A stretch of DNA of 64,000 bases from Saposhnikovia divaricata (lineage: Eukaryota; Streptophyta; Magnoliopsida; Apiales; Apiaceae): contig CM071600.1 of NCBI GenBank assembly GCA_036435485.1, forward strand, positions 64,601,546 to 64,665,545, read 5' to 3'. How positions within the stretch are numbered: position 1 is the first letter of the stretch; each line of letters begins with the position of its first letter. The notes under the pieces are model-generated. The model was not told the DNA's origin. It worked only from the letters and a program-made list of their open reading frames with translations, and searched no databases. The position numbers were made by a program, and so were the translations under genes. Shown in pieces: positions 35,901 through 47,399 of this stretch.

Positions 35901-38900
35901 CTAGCCATTGTCATTTGTTTCCCTTTCCATAGCCTTGGCTTGCAAATCATCATATGCTTTCTGTCTTCTTTCTTTCTCCTTCCTTGTATTCTCATCCATT
36001 GCTTTTATTATTTTTGCCATAACATCCAATTCTTCATGCAAAATTGAGTCTTTGAAATCTTCAAGTACTGGTTTCAAAATGTTTGTTGGATAGTGGTTGA
36101 GTAGGTTCATTCTGATGTGGACCTGATCCCCATTTCTCCTCCTATACTTCACCACATATGGATTAAACTGAACTCTACACAATCCCTTCGCCCTAAGCTT
36201 TTCTGCTTCGATCTCCAGTCTCTCAATTTCTTTCTCCCTTGCTAGCCATTTCTCAAGACACTCTTTTCTGATTCTCTCCTCATGATCTCTCTTCATCTTC
36301 ACAAAATCAATTAGCTCCAGCTGCCATACTCTTTCCACTTTATCTTCTGAGCTCAATAATGCAATGATTCTTTCTATGTCATGTAGCTTGCCCCAGTGTT
36401 GACATCCTCCTTGTTTGAATTTCTCCTCCCTTCCATCAGTATATTTGATCTCAAGGCAGTTATCAACAATGGCAACATGGTAGATTCTTTGAGCTTGTAA
36501 GAATTGCAGTTGGTCTTCATCAAAATCTTCATCTAGTGGTTGGAGTTTTAAGCCTGGATAGATTGTCAGAGTCCTTGATTTGGATAGCTTTGGTTTCCTT
36601 GCAGCTTGTTTGAATTTGATCCTTTTTACATGGTTGCCTGGCAGTAGCATGTGACCTTTGTTTGTAGACCATTGTAGTATTCCATTAGTAGTTTGCTTTT
36701 TGAAACACACAGATGGTTTCTTGACTTGAATAATCTTCTCTTCTTGAGGTGGCAAAATAGTTGCAGAAGCCATAGATGTAGATTTTTCTAGGTCACTACT
36801 AACAGTATTCACCCTAGACTTAGAGTCTTGTGTTGTGGTGAGGTTACTGTCAGCAATGCCTAAGACTTGCTGTTTTCCAATTTTACTCTCAGAGACTTTA
36901 CCTTGATCATCATCATTTTTCTTATCTTTGTCATCCTTCTTCTTCTTCTTCTTATCTTCGTCACCCTTATTACTCCTATGATGTCTTCTCCTTCCATCAC
37001 TCCTGTCTCCATCCTTGTCTTGATCACCATCCTTGTTTGGGTTGAACTTAGCAGATTCAGGTACAATGCCAGTTGTAATGTATGACCTGAGATAAGATAT
37101 AGCTTCCAATTCTTCTGCTGTTCTTAAACCCTTCTTCTTGTTCAGCTGCTCAATGATGGCAATAATGAGAGATTTGTTTTGAGGAATTAGATGCTTAGGA
37201 ATGACCAGCTGCTTGATATCATCAATTCTTGTTGCAGCCTGATAGATGATGGTTCTAGGATTTGTGAATACTTTAGGTAGCCTTGCTGGTTGACCATCCC
37301 TTAACTCATCATAGAGACTCTTGTTGTTCTCATTCCTTCTTTCAATTAGTGCCAGGAGCACATCCACTTCTGAGTGCTTTAGACCCTGTAGAGTGTTGAT
37401 GGTTAAGTGCCATATCTTATTCTTTCCTACCATCATTATCTCTTTGAGCCATAGGCCATCAACTCTCCTTGGTACTACAGTGAGATAGTCAATCTGATTC
37501 TTCAAACTCCTATGATATGATAGAGCATCACCAGCCTGTTCTCTTGAGACTTTCAGAAACTCCAAGAATGCATCATCATGATAGACATTTGAGTTTGCAA
37601 TTTCTTGTAGCTTGGCCTCAGTGACCACCTTCACTTCTACTAGCTTGGCACTCTTAGATATGGAGAATGGAGGTTTGTCAGATGGCATACTCCCTGCAAC
37701 CACTGTGGTTGTGATAGATTGCTTTTGACCACTGGGAGTAGTGATGTGCACAGTTGGTAGAGTGACAACTGGCAGAGAAGTAGGAGGCTTATCAACTTTG
37801 TCTTTTCCTTTTCCAGGCACATGAGTTAAATATTTTGAAGCTCTTTGATGGCCACCCTCATTGAACTTGATGCCCTTTACTGGTGGTTTCTCCCCCTTTG
37901 TATTTGAGTCCCTTGAAATCCTCTTCTCCCCCTTAGGCTTGTTGTCAGGCACAGAGGCTGTAGGAGTGACCTTTGGGGTTGAAGATTCTTCAGGTAGAGG
38001 GAGACCCATGTGCTTCATCATTGTAGACAACATTGATTGTTGATGCAGAAGAACATCAGCTGTGGTGGTGGCTTGAGTGTTCAACTGCTCAGTCAGAGTG
38101 GTTACAGTGTCTGTAAGATGAGCATTAGACTGTTGGAGAGAAGCTACCTCCTTTTCAAGAGTATCCACTTTAGTGAAGAGCTCATTGGCCTTAAAACTAG
38201 AAAGGGATTGTTCTTTAAGTCTCTACACTTCAAACCTAGTCATATCATGCACTGGGACTTCAGTGATTAGCTTATCTCCATACTTATTGGCAAAAAGTGT
38301 CCTAAGCATGGCATTGGCCTCAGTTGTCTGATCAGTGAGATTTTGGAATTTGTGCCCCAGTCTTGTGACAGCATCTTTGAGAATGGCTAAACCATTGTCC
38401 ATCTTGGTGCAGGTAGACTTACAGGCTAGAATATCCTTGACTACAGTCTCCAATTGAGGGAATTTGGAATCAAAAGTCCTCTTTATCTCATGCACCTCCT
38501 TGGTTGTGGCTGAACACACTTCATTAACTTCTGTCTTTAGACCTTTTCCAAGGTAGTGTGCAGCCTTGAGAATGCCCTTGTAGCTGTCATTCACTGCTTC
38601 ATACACATCAGTAAGGGTGAGAGATTTGGCATTGGACCCTAGTAAAGTGATGTACTCTTCTCTGAGATACTGGAGACCTTCTGAGAGAGGGATGTCATTT
38701 GTTCCTTGTAGCCAAGCATCTATATGTCCATCTCTCTCAGTTTCATCTATGATCTTTGCCTTCTGTTGTTCTACATCATCTCTGTGGCATAAGAGGATAG
38801 CTTCATAGTCTGGATTTGGCTTGTCTGCAGTGAGAAGATGCTGAGCAATCTTTGTGAACTCAGGAATCTGATCCACAATTAAGCTTTGGAGTGCTTCAAC

Positions 38901-40687
38901 CGTCAATTGTGGTGGAACAGACCCTGATCCTCAAGCACTGTCATGTTGCACAGGCTTCAGCCATTGAGACATATAGTTAGAGCTAGAGCTAGGCAAGCTA
39001 GACTCCTCAGTTACAGCTGCAACTTCTGTAACCGGATGGAAAGACTCTACTATTGTTGTCTCCACAGGAGTGGGATGAGTTACAATAGTAGGTGACACAG
39101 GCACAGAGTCTCTAGTGAAAACTAGTGAATCCTCTGTGTTTGTGATGGTGTCATTAGGATATGCCCCAGCATACATTCCCTGACCATCTAAATGTGGTAC
39201 CTGGGTGGTGAGCAAGGTGTCATGCACCAAGTCACTTGAATCCATTGGCTCATCAAGAGAAAAGAATTCTTGATGATCAATGCCTTGCTCCTCAATTTCT
39301 TGAGTTGCAGGCTCCAAAGAAATATGAGTGGTAGATTCTGGAAGAGAAGTGTGTTGTAGATTAGATTTTGGCAACTCCCCCTGAGAGATAGAGGGAGTTT
39401 CAATTGTGATGTGCTCTTCACTCAGTGTTGTGCCAGCCTTATCACTCCCTTGTGCTGACTCTTACACGTAGGTGCATTGGGGAGGATGCTTGATTCTATA
39501 GATGCACCCTGTTGAGAGGATACATCTAGTGAGCTGTGTGCCCCTGATTTTACAACTTCAGCCATTTGGGTGACTGAAGAGGTGGTTTTAGACTTCTTCT
39601 TCTTCTTTAGGCTAATGATAGGTGACTCAGGTTCCTCACCTTCTAAGCCTAGTTCTACAGCCAAGGCTGCTTCAGTTAAGATGGTTAAAGGTTCAGAAGC
39701 AACCTGTTTTCTCTTCTTTTTACTAACATCACCCTTGTGAGAGGATGATGCAGTTGGCTCTGTGTGTGGTAGAGTGTTTGTCTGAGAGGGTTGGTTAGCA
39801 AACCTTGGGTTAGCATTTTGTTCTTCTTGCTTAGGCTGTGCTAACTGAGACTTAGACTCAAATATTGGCATGTTGTGGGGGTAAGACCTAAACAAACCCT
39901 CCATGTGGGGAGTTATCTTAAGCCTTACATCCACATCATTCCTAGTCTCCAAGTTACCAAAAATGAGTTTGGTCATGGACCTAGGATAGCCTATTTTACT
40001 TTTATCTAATCCAGGCAATTCAATCAATGAAGCATTTTTAAAATTAAGTATTGATTGAATAAAACGAGGAAAAAAAATTTCAGTACCTCTCTTGGCTGTG
40101 TTCTTACCAAGTCTCCAATATAGCTCCTGTATGATGAGATGTCCAACATCTATCTTTCTCCCATGAGCCAAGGCATAGGCAAGCTGCTGCACAGGTGTAC
40201 TAATCTGATCAAAGCTCGATTTCCTAGCAGTGAATACATGAAGGAGTGTAGCAAAAACATAGCTCCATTCCTTTCTCAAGTACTTCCTATTCAGCTTTCC
40301 AAGTTTAATAGCATCTGAGTAGTTGATAAATTCAAAGAATTCTTCTAACTCAGCATCGGTGGCCAGGGAGTCATATGCCTCTTGCTGCAAATCCAAGGCT
40401 TGATTCATGTCTGCGGTAGTGATAGTAATATCCTCGCCTTGAATCTTGCAGTAGACAACATATGAGGTGATAGCATTCTCAAGAGCGATGACCTCCACTG
40501 TAGCTGTCCTCCAGAATTGTTCTAATAAGTCTATGTACAGGGTTGGGTTGGCTGATAGTGCACCCTTGATGTAAGATTCAGACAACCATCGAACAAAGCA
40601 CTTGAAATTAGCATTTGGTGCTTCCACATCACTGGTAATTGCGATGAAATTGGTTTGAGATGGTATGGTGAGTTGAGTGTTTGCCAT
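35901..40687 (-). pseudogene. Copia extra ORF downstream of pol, about 1590 codons, broken
   Basis: The frame starts at the ATG at 40687 (MANTQLTIPS) and, counting three lesions, runs to 35901. Lesions: one frameshift near 39450-39475, TGA at 38931, TAG at 38223; the last three segments share one frame. The N-terminal 230 residues (KGALSANPTLYIDLLEQFW, YVFATLLHVFTARKSSFD, FFPRFIQSIL) resemble long uncharacterised proteins found beside copia pol in asterid genomes, as I recall. The middle is Ser/Thr/Pro-rich with lysine runs; a K/D-rich tract lies near 36900-37000; the C-terminus looks coiled-coil (ERIRKECLEKWLAREKEIER). No signal peptide or membrane segment is evident, so an envelope role is not supported. 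Confidence 0.75.
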
Positions 40688-41539
40688 TTGGGTAGAGAAG
40701 AAAAGAGAATTAAGGTTGAAGAAGAAATTCGCAGTTAGGGTTTTCAGAGGTTTTAGGAGTTTAGATGCTTGAGAAATCGAACGAAATGAGTTGAACAGTT
40801 GTGAAATTGTATATATATGAATAACCTGAGTTGTCGATTAGATATATGGTCTGTATCGACAAGTCAGTCATTCGGGAAGTATAAAACAACTATTCGATAA
40901 GTTAAGAATGGCTTATTCGATATCTCAGGCAGTTTGTAACTCACAGCTGGCAGTTATTTAACTCAAAAAATAATTCTAAGCTAAATAAAATATGTTTTTA
41001 TGAGCGAAATGAAATTTTGAATATAAATCCAAAAAGTGATTAAGTGTCAGCGAAAAATCAGTCTTTTCAAATGATTCGATAACTCAAATACAGTATTCGA
41101 GAATTCCATCACTAGAGAACTAAAATACTCTATTCGAGAACTCAGAGTGTGCTATTCGATTTCTCCAAAAGACACTATTCGAGAACTCAAGAGGGTTCTA
41201 GATAGGCCTATTCGAGAACTCGAGCCATTACATAACAATGAACCATTCGAGAAGTCTGACTTATCGAACTATACTTTTCACTCATAAAATTCAATTTTCA
41301 CTATCTTTTAAAATGTACCAGAAATATTCACTGAAGAATATTCTACCAAATTAAATAGTGATTCTCTCAAAATTTCACAGAAATTTCAAGCTAAAGATGT
41401 ATGATTTTCAACATATGCAGCATTATGGAATATTTATAAATCATACTCCAGCCAATACTTACTTCAAAAATATTGAGCATTTGATAAAGTAAGTATTTAC
41501 TACTGCAACAATCTGCAACAATCTAGTTGATATTTTCAC
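40688..41539 (-). promoter_or_regulatory. Spacer upstream of copia extra ORF, with TTCGAGAA sites
   Basis: An 850-bp non-coding stretch between the RNase H end and the extra ORF start. It holds five exact TTCGAGAA sites and several ATTCGATA variants between about 40850 and 41270, the same motif family as in the LTR but in the opposite orientation. It may act as an internal promoter for the extra ORF; that is inference. Confidence 0.45.
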
Positions 41540-44500
41540 TTAGCCAGAATTTGAAGAATTCAGCATTCCAATCTCACTAACCAACCTTGTGAAGGTGGCT
41601 TCATCTAACGGCTTAGTGAATATGTCAGCTAGTTGTTTTTCTGTGGGAACATAATGTAACTCAATGGTTCCATTAGTTACAAGCTCCCTTATGAAGTGAT
41701 ATCTGATGTCAATGTGCTTTGTCCTAGAATGATTGACAGAATTAGAAACTATAGAGATTGCACTTGTGTTATCACACATGATTGGAATTCTTTCCAACAC
41801 AAGTCCATAATCTCTAAGTTACTTTCTGATCCAAAGCACTTGAGCACAGCAACTTCCAGCAGCTATGTACTCAGCTTCAGCTGTGGAAGTTGACACGGAT
41901 TGTTGTTTCTTGCTGTACCAAGAGACTAACCTTTGTCCAAGAAACTGGCAGCTACCTGAGGTTCTTTTCCTATCCACTCTGCATCCAGCATAATCAACAT
42001 CAGAATAACCAACCAGATTGAACCCTGTGTCCTTAGGATACCATAACCCCAAGTTTGGTGTGCCCTTCAGATATTTAAAAATCCTCTTTATTGCTATCAT
42101 ATGTGATTCCTTTGGATTTGATTGAAACCTTGCACACAAGCATGTTGCAAACATGATGTCTGGCCTACTAGCAGTGAGGTAGAGTAGGGAACCAACCATG
42201 CCTCTGTAGATTGAAATATCTACCTTCTTGCCCTTAACATCTTCATCTAACTTGGTGGCAGTGGCCATGGGTGTGTTTGCAGGTGAGCATTCTTCCAAGT
42301 CAAATTTCTTCAATAGATCCTTGATGTACTTGGTTGGACTTATAAAAATGCCATCCTTCCTTTGACTAACTTGCAGCCCAAGAAAGAATGTTAATTCTCC
42401 CATCATACTCATCTCATATCTGCTCTGCATGAGCTTAGAGGATTTCTCACACAGCTTCTCATTTGTAGATCCAAATATGATATCATCCACATAGATTTGA
42501 ACTAAGATAATATCATCACCATGTTTCTTGTAAAACAGTGTCTTGTCCAGTGTGCCTCTAGTGAATTGATTTTCCAGTAGAAATTGTGATAGTGTGTCAT
42601 ACCATGCCCTAGGAGCTTGCTTAAGTCCATACAATGCTTTAAGCAATCTGTAGACAAAGTGAGGGAATTGTGGATCCTCAAAGCCAGGTGGCTGTTGCAC
42701 ATATACTTCTTCTTCAAACTCCCCATTCAGAAATGCACTCTTGACATCCATTTGATAAACCTTGAAATTAGAATGTGCAGCAAATGCCAAGAAAATTCTG
42801 ATGGCCTCTAGTCTAGCAACAGGGGCAAAAGTCTCATCATAGTCAATGCCTTCCTGTTGAGAGTATCCTTTTGCAACCTACCTTGCTTTGTTTCTTATGA
42901 CTACACCATTTTCATCCATCTTATTCCTTAGAACCCATTTTGTTCCAACAATGGTTCTATCCTTTGGTGCAGGCACATGTTCCCATACTTTGCTTCTTTC
43001 AAATTGATTTAGCTCCTCTTGCATAGCAATTATCCACTCAGGATCCAACAATGTATCATCAAGTTTCTTAGGCTCAACTTGGGATAGAAAGCAACCATAG
43101 AGACATTCATTTATAGTTGCTCTCCTTGTCCTCACTCCTGTATTTGGATCACCAATTATCTGGTCTGCAGTATGTGATCTATCCCATTTCCTTGTATGTT
43201 CAGATTGATTTCTCAGCCTTGATGTTGCTTCATCATCCAGATCATGATCATTTACATTTCCTCCCCTTGTGAAGTTGCCACTAATCACAGGTGTGTCTTG
43301 GATGCTTGTTTCTTTATTGTTGATTGACACAGGTTCTTCATTCACTTGAGTTTGTTGGATTGTGGGCTCAAATTCAGTTTCAATCTCCTCATTAGAATCA
43401 TCTAGATTGTCAAACCTCAAAGGATCTTTATCTTCATCATTGGCTTCTTCTAATCCAGGTAGTTTGCTGTCATCAAATGTCACATCTGTTCTTTCCATAA
43501 CTTTCTTTTGACTGACGACATAAACTTTGTATGCAATTCTTTCCATAGAGTAGCCAAGAAAAATTCCTTCAAATGCTTTTGCATCAAACTTTCCAACATA
43601 TTCTGAATTGTCTTTTAACACAAAGCATTTGCTTCCAAAAGTATGAACATACTTTAGGGTAGGCTTCTTTCCAGTCATCAAGTTTTAAGGTGTCTTTCCA
43701 GTGTTTTTGTTGATGAGGGTTCTGTTTTGGATATAGCATGCAGTGCTCACAGCCTCAGCCCAAAAACATGTAGGCATCTTTGCATCAAGTAACATTGTTC
43801 TAGCAGCCTCAATCAGAGTTCTATTCTTTCTCTCAACAACTCCATTTTGTTGTGGAGTCCTTGGAGCTGAGAATTGTTGAGAAATACCTTTCTCTTTGCA
43901 GAATGCTTCAAGCATGGCATTTCTGAACTCTGTTCCATTATCACTTCTTAATGCAATCACACTTGCATTGTTGGCCTTTGCTTCCTTGTCAATTTTCTTT
44001 ATATGCTCAATGATTACTTGTGGAGCCTCATCCTTTGATTCCAGAAATTCTACCCATGTATACCTTGTGAAATCATCAACCATCACTAGAGCATACTTCT
44101 TCCTTCCTAGTGACATAATATTGACATGCCCAAACAAGTCCATATGAATTAGTTGTAGGGGATTGGTTATTGATGTCACTGCCTTTGACTTGTGGCTTGA
44201 TCTTTTCATTTTTCCCTTTTGACAAGCCTCACACACTCCTTCTTGACAGAATTCAAGTGTGGGCATGCCTCTCACTAACTCCCTTTTGACTAGAGAATTA
44301 ATCCCTTTGAAGTTCAAGTGTGATAGCTTCTTGTGCCACAGCCAACTATCTTCATTTGATGCTTTTGAGTAAAAGCAACAAATTTTGTCCTTGTTTGCAG
44401 AGTTCATATTGGCTACAAACAGGCTTCCTTTCCTTACTCCAGATAGAGCAAAGTCACCAGTCTTCTTGTGGGTGATCAAACATTCATCTTTGTCAAAATT

Positions 44501-44800
44501 CAGTTTGAAGCCTCTATCAGTAAATTGACCAACACTCAGTAGATTGTGCTTGAGTCCCTTGACCAGTGCTACATTTTCAATGATGACATTTCCAATTTCC
44601 AACTTGCCATATCCCAATGTGTTGCCAATGCTGTCATCTCCAAAAGAAACCATTGGGCCAGCCTTCTCCTCATACTGTGATAGCAGGGCCATATCACCAG
44701 TCATATGGTTTGAGCATCCACTTTCCAAAATCCACATGACCTTCTTTTCACTTTCTTTGCCCTGCAAACACAAAGGTATTACTTCTCCTTTGGTACCCAA
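41540..44800 (-). pseudogene. pol: Copia pol, broken by three stops
   Basis: One frame runs from about 44800 to 41540 with in-frame stops TAA at 43685, TAG at 42878 and TAA at 41819. Protease WILESGCSNHMTGD (near 44723) has Glu where the catalytic Asp of the DSG triad is expected. Integrase has a zinc finger ending CEACQKGK, then MDLFG, RSDNGTEF and VVERKNRT with the DDE residues. RT (41819-42790 plus upstream part) has [11 protein letters not shown] and YVDDIIFGS. RNase H has the copia ending TKHIDIRYHFIRE and DIFTKPL. The start of this frame overlaps the gag end by about 20 bases in another frame. Confidence 0.93.
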
Positions 44801-46119
44801 ACAAGTTTGGGTCCATGTGGCTGAGAGTCTGATGCAGATGGTTCTTCCTTGGAGTTGGCCATCAAGACATAGTTGCAGAATTCTTGTTCTTCTCCATCAC
44901 TATCAGAATCATCCCAACACTTCCCTTCAGCTATGTAGGCCTTACCTGGTGTATGCTTCTTTAGCAGAGCCTCATACTTAGCTTCAAGCTCAAGAAACTC
45001 ATTATCCTTCTTTTTAGGCTTCTTGCATTCACTGGCAAAATGCCCTAGGTCATTGCATTTATAACATCTCACAGATGAACTATCCACATAGCTGGTTTTG
45101 AATTTGTTTTTGTTTGCTTCCACAGGTGCCTTTCTCTTGTTGAATGAATGATTTTGAGATCTAGACTTAAAGGGTTGATTCCTCTTAAATCTGATGTTTG
45201 GGAATTTTCTAGCCATAAAAGCATATGAAGTGTTTTCCATGGCATCCAACTCTTCAAGAGTGTAGAACTCATCTTCTTCCTTTTCATCAACAGGTTCAGT
45301 CACTTCTTCTTCAGTTTCTTCATCATCTACTATCTCTTCTATTCTTAGCTGACTTGTAGATGCTTCCAGGTCTTGAACAGATTTGTTGACAATCAAGGCA
45401 CATGATGTGTTTATCATTCTGCCTTGGTTGGCTTGGATAGCCCTCTTCTGAAGCAGCTCAAGCTCATGAGTCTTTAAAACCCCATAGAGCACATCATATG
45501 TGACTTTGTTCAAATCTCTTTCTCTTAGAGATATGACCCTTTGCTCTAGATGGTTTGGTGCAGATAGTAGAAACTTCATGTTTAATTCCTTAGTGTTGTA
45601 AACCTTCCCATTCATTTGGAGCTCAGTCACCAGCTTGTGAAATCTCTCAAACATATCAGTAATACTTTCTTTGGACTGTGCCATGAAAGCCTCATACTGT
45701 GTGACCAGTATCTGTTTCCTATTCTCTCTTACTTCCTCTGTCCCTTCACATAACACCTCGATGTGGTTATACATGTCCTTGGCTGATGTGTATGATGCTA
45801 TGTTGGCAAACATCGACATATCCATGGAGTCTATGATCAGCAACATGAGATGACTGTCTAGGGCAACCTTTTCCTTCTCTAAGTCCGTCCATTTGGATGG
45901 CTCTTTTGCAACATATGATCTAGGAATGACTATTGTGCCCACTGTAGATTCAACAATTTCTTGTTGTAGTACAAATGGACCATTCTTGAGGATGTCAGGG
46001 TAGAGAGGATTGACAGCTTTGATGAACAACAGCATTTTTATTTTCCAGAGGTTGCAATTCTCTTTGTCGAACTTAGGGACCTTCACCGTACCTGTAGTCT
46101 TTGGTGTATTCGAACTCAT
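44779..46119 (-). CDS. gag: Copia gag
   Basis: An intact 446-residue frame starts at the ATG at 46119, 30 bases inside the primer site. It has a UBN2-like gag core (FDKENCNLWKIKML, residues 15-210), an acidic stretch about 255-285, and a single CX2CX4HX4C knuckle (CYKCNDLGHFASEC, near 45020-45065). It ends GPKLVWVPKEK. Pol follows in the -1 frame relative to gag, so the two proteins would need a frameshift, or one frame has drifted by an indel. Gag itself shows no lesion. Confidence 0.9.
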   Translation of the reverse strand: MSSNTPKTTGTVKVPKFDKENCNLWKIKMLLFIKAVNPLYPDILKNGPFVLQQEIVESTVGTIVIPRSYVAKEPSKWTDLEKEKVALDSHLMLLIIDSMDMSMFANIASYTSAKDMYNHIEVLCEGTEEVRENRKQILVTQYEAFMAQSKESITDMFERFHKLVTELQMNGKVYNTKELNMKFLLSAPNHLEQRVISLRERDLNKVTYDVLYGVLKTHELELLQKRAIQANQGRMINTSCALIVNKSVQDLEASTSQLRIEEIVDDEETEEEVTEPVDEKEEDEFYTLEELDAMENTSYAFMARKFPNIRFKRNQPFKSRSQNHSFNKRKAPVEANKNKFKTSYVDSSSVRCYKCNDLGHFASECKKPKKKDNEFLELEAKYEALLKKHTPGKAYIAEGKCWDDSDSDGEEQEFCNYVLMANSKEEPSASDSQPHGPKLVWVPKEK

Positions 46120-46148
46120 GATCGTTTTCTGTTTAGATTAAACAGCCT

Positions 46149-46160
46149 GCTCTGATACCA
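46149..46160 (-). other. Copia primer-binding site (initiator Met tRNA)
   Basis: On the minus strand TGGTATCAGAGC lies two bases from the 5' LTR at 46163. Confidence 0.93.
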
Positions 46161-46162
46161 CT

Positions 46163-47399
46163 TGTTGAGTATTGAATACAGTAAAAGAATACAGAGGGGG
46201 GGTGAATGGATTCTTGAACTTTTCTTCCTTCTTGAATCTTTGCAGCAAGATATGTGTTGAGTGTGTGAGATATGTAGGTGCGGATAACAAATACAAACAT
46301 AACACAATATTACTTTAATCTAATATTTTATTAGATAAAGATTTTGCTACAATCTGTGAATACAAATGATAGTATTCTCAGCTTCGTTTTTCTCAGAGAG
46401 ATATTCTTGTGATGTATCTTGAAAAACTTATCTGCTAAGGAAGTGAGGCTGTATCCTTATAGACATGGATACACTTAATTACTACAAAATAAGGTAGGTA
46501 AACAAAATACTTTCCAGTCTGTCTATCTTATTTGAGTAAGAGTCCAAACGGCTACAGATTTGACTTTGCAAAGCCTGTTCAGATCCACTTCTTTAGCTCC
46601 TTGTCCCTTTGTCTTATCTCTCCAAGCTTCTTTGTAGGCTTTCCAATACGCTTTATAGTACATAGTCAAATAAAGCGTCTTGGCTTGTTGCAGGTTTCTG
46701 ACTTGTACAATTCTTCAGTATTTTGTCTCTAAGAATGTATTCGAGAAGTGGCTAAGCGATTGATTCGAGAACTCGAATTGACTTAATCGATAACTCTGAG
46801 TTCTCGAATAGTGTTATATTGACATATCAAATCACTTCTCGAATAGCTCTTTTCTCTGGGACTCCTTGAGATATCGAATAGAGCATTTTGACATATCGAA
46901 TCCCTGAGATGTCGAATAGCTTCTTTAGTCCTTGAGATATCGAATAGATCATTGACTTGTTGACTCCTAGAGAACTCGAATGATGCTTTGACTTGTTGAC
47001 TCCATGAGTTCTCGAATAGAGTAATAGACATATCGAATCTCTGAGATATCGAACAGTGTCTTCTGAGATATCGAACCCCTGACTTCTCGAATAGACAAAT
47101 TTACTTCTCGAATTGGTACTTAGGGAAATTCTTCATTTCTTCAAATCCCAACTGTGATTATTTGGCAGTCTTTATCTCCTTGCTTGAGACATGAACCTTG
47201 GAACTTCTTTCAAGCATTATTCTTGACTTAATAAGTACAGTTACATAGCTAGAATTTGATGCCTATTACAAGTACAAAACCAGTAGAAACTCTACAACTA
47301 GAGGTTCCCTCAGTTAAGAGGTCATGTAAGTAATGCATAGCATTACAAGCAACTTAGGCTTGTTATTAGATGTATTCAGGCATGCCTCTGTGACTAACA
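46163..47399 (-). repeat. Copia 5' LTR (1237 bp)
   Basis: Partner of 34483-35753, ending ACTAACA at 47399 followed by the target duplication gctat. Contains a TTCTCGAA/ATATCGAATAG array at about 46740-47115. Confidence 0.93.

Larger units (their letters stand above)
34483..47399 (-). mobile_element. Sirevirus-like Ty1/copia element, minus strand
   Basis: LTRs 34483-35753 and 46163-47399 (TGTTAGTCAC to ACTCAACA on the minus strand) are flanked by the duplication gctat (34478-34482, 47400-47404). A Met primer site and a polypurine tract adjoin the LTRs. Gag, then a pol in copia order (protease, integrase, RT, RNase H), then a very large extra ORF lie between. The large downstream ORF and pol motifs suggest the SIRE lineage; this is recognition, not a search result. 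Pol and extra ORF carry stops, so the element is dead or depends on helpers. Confidence 0.93.
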
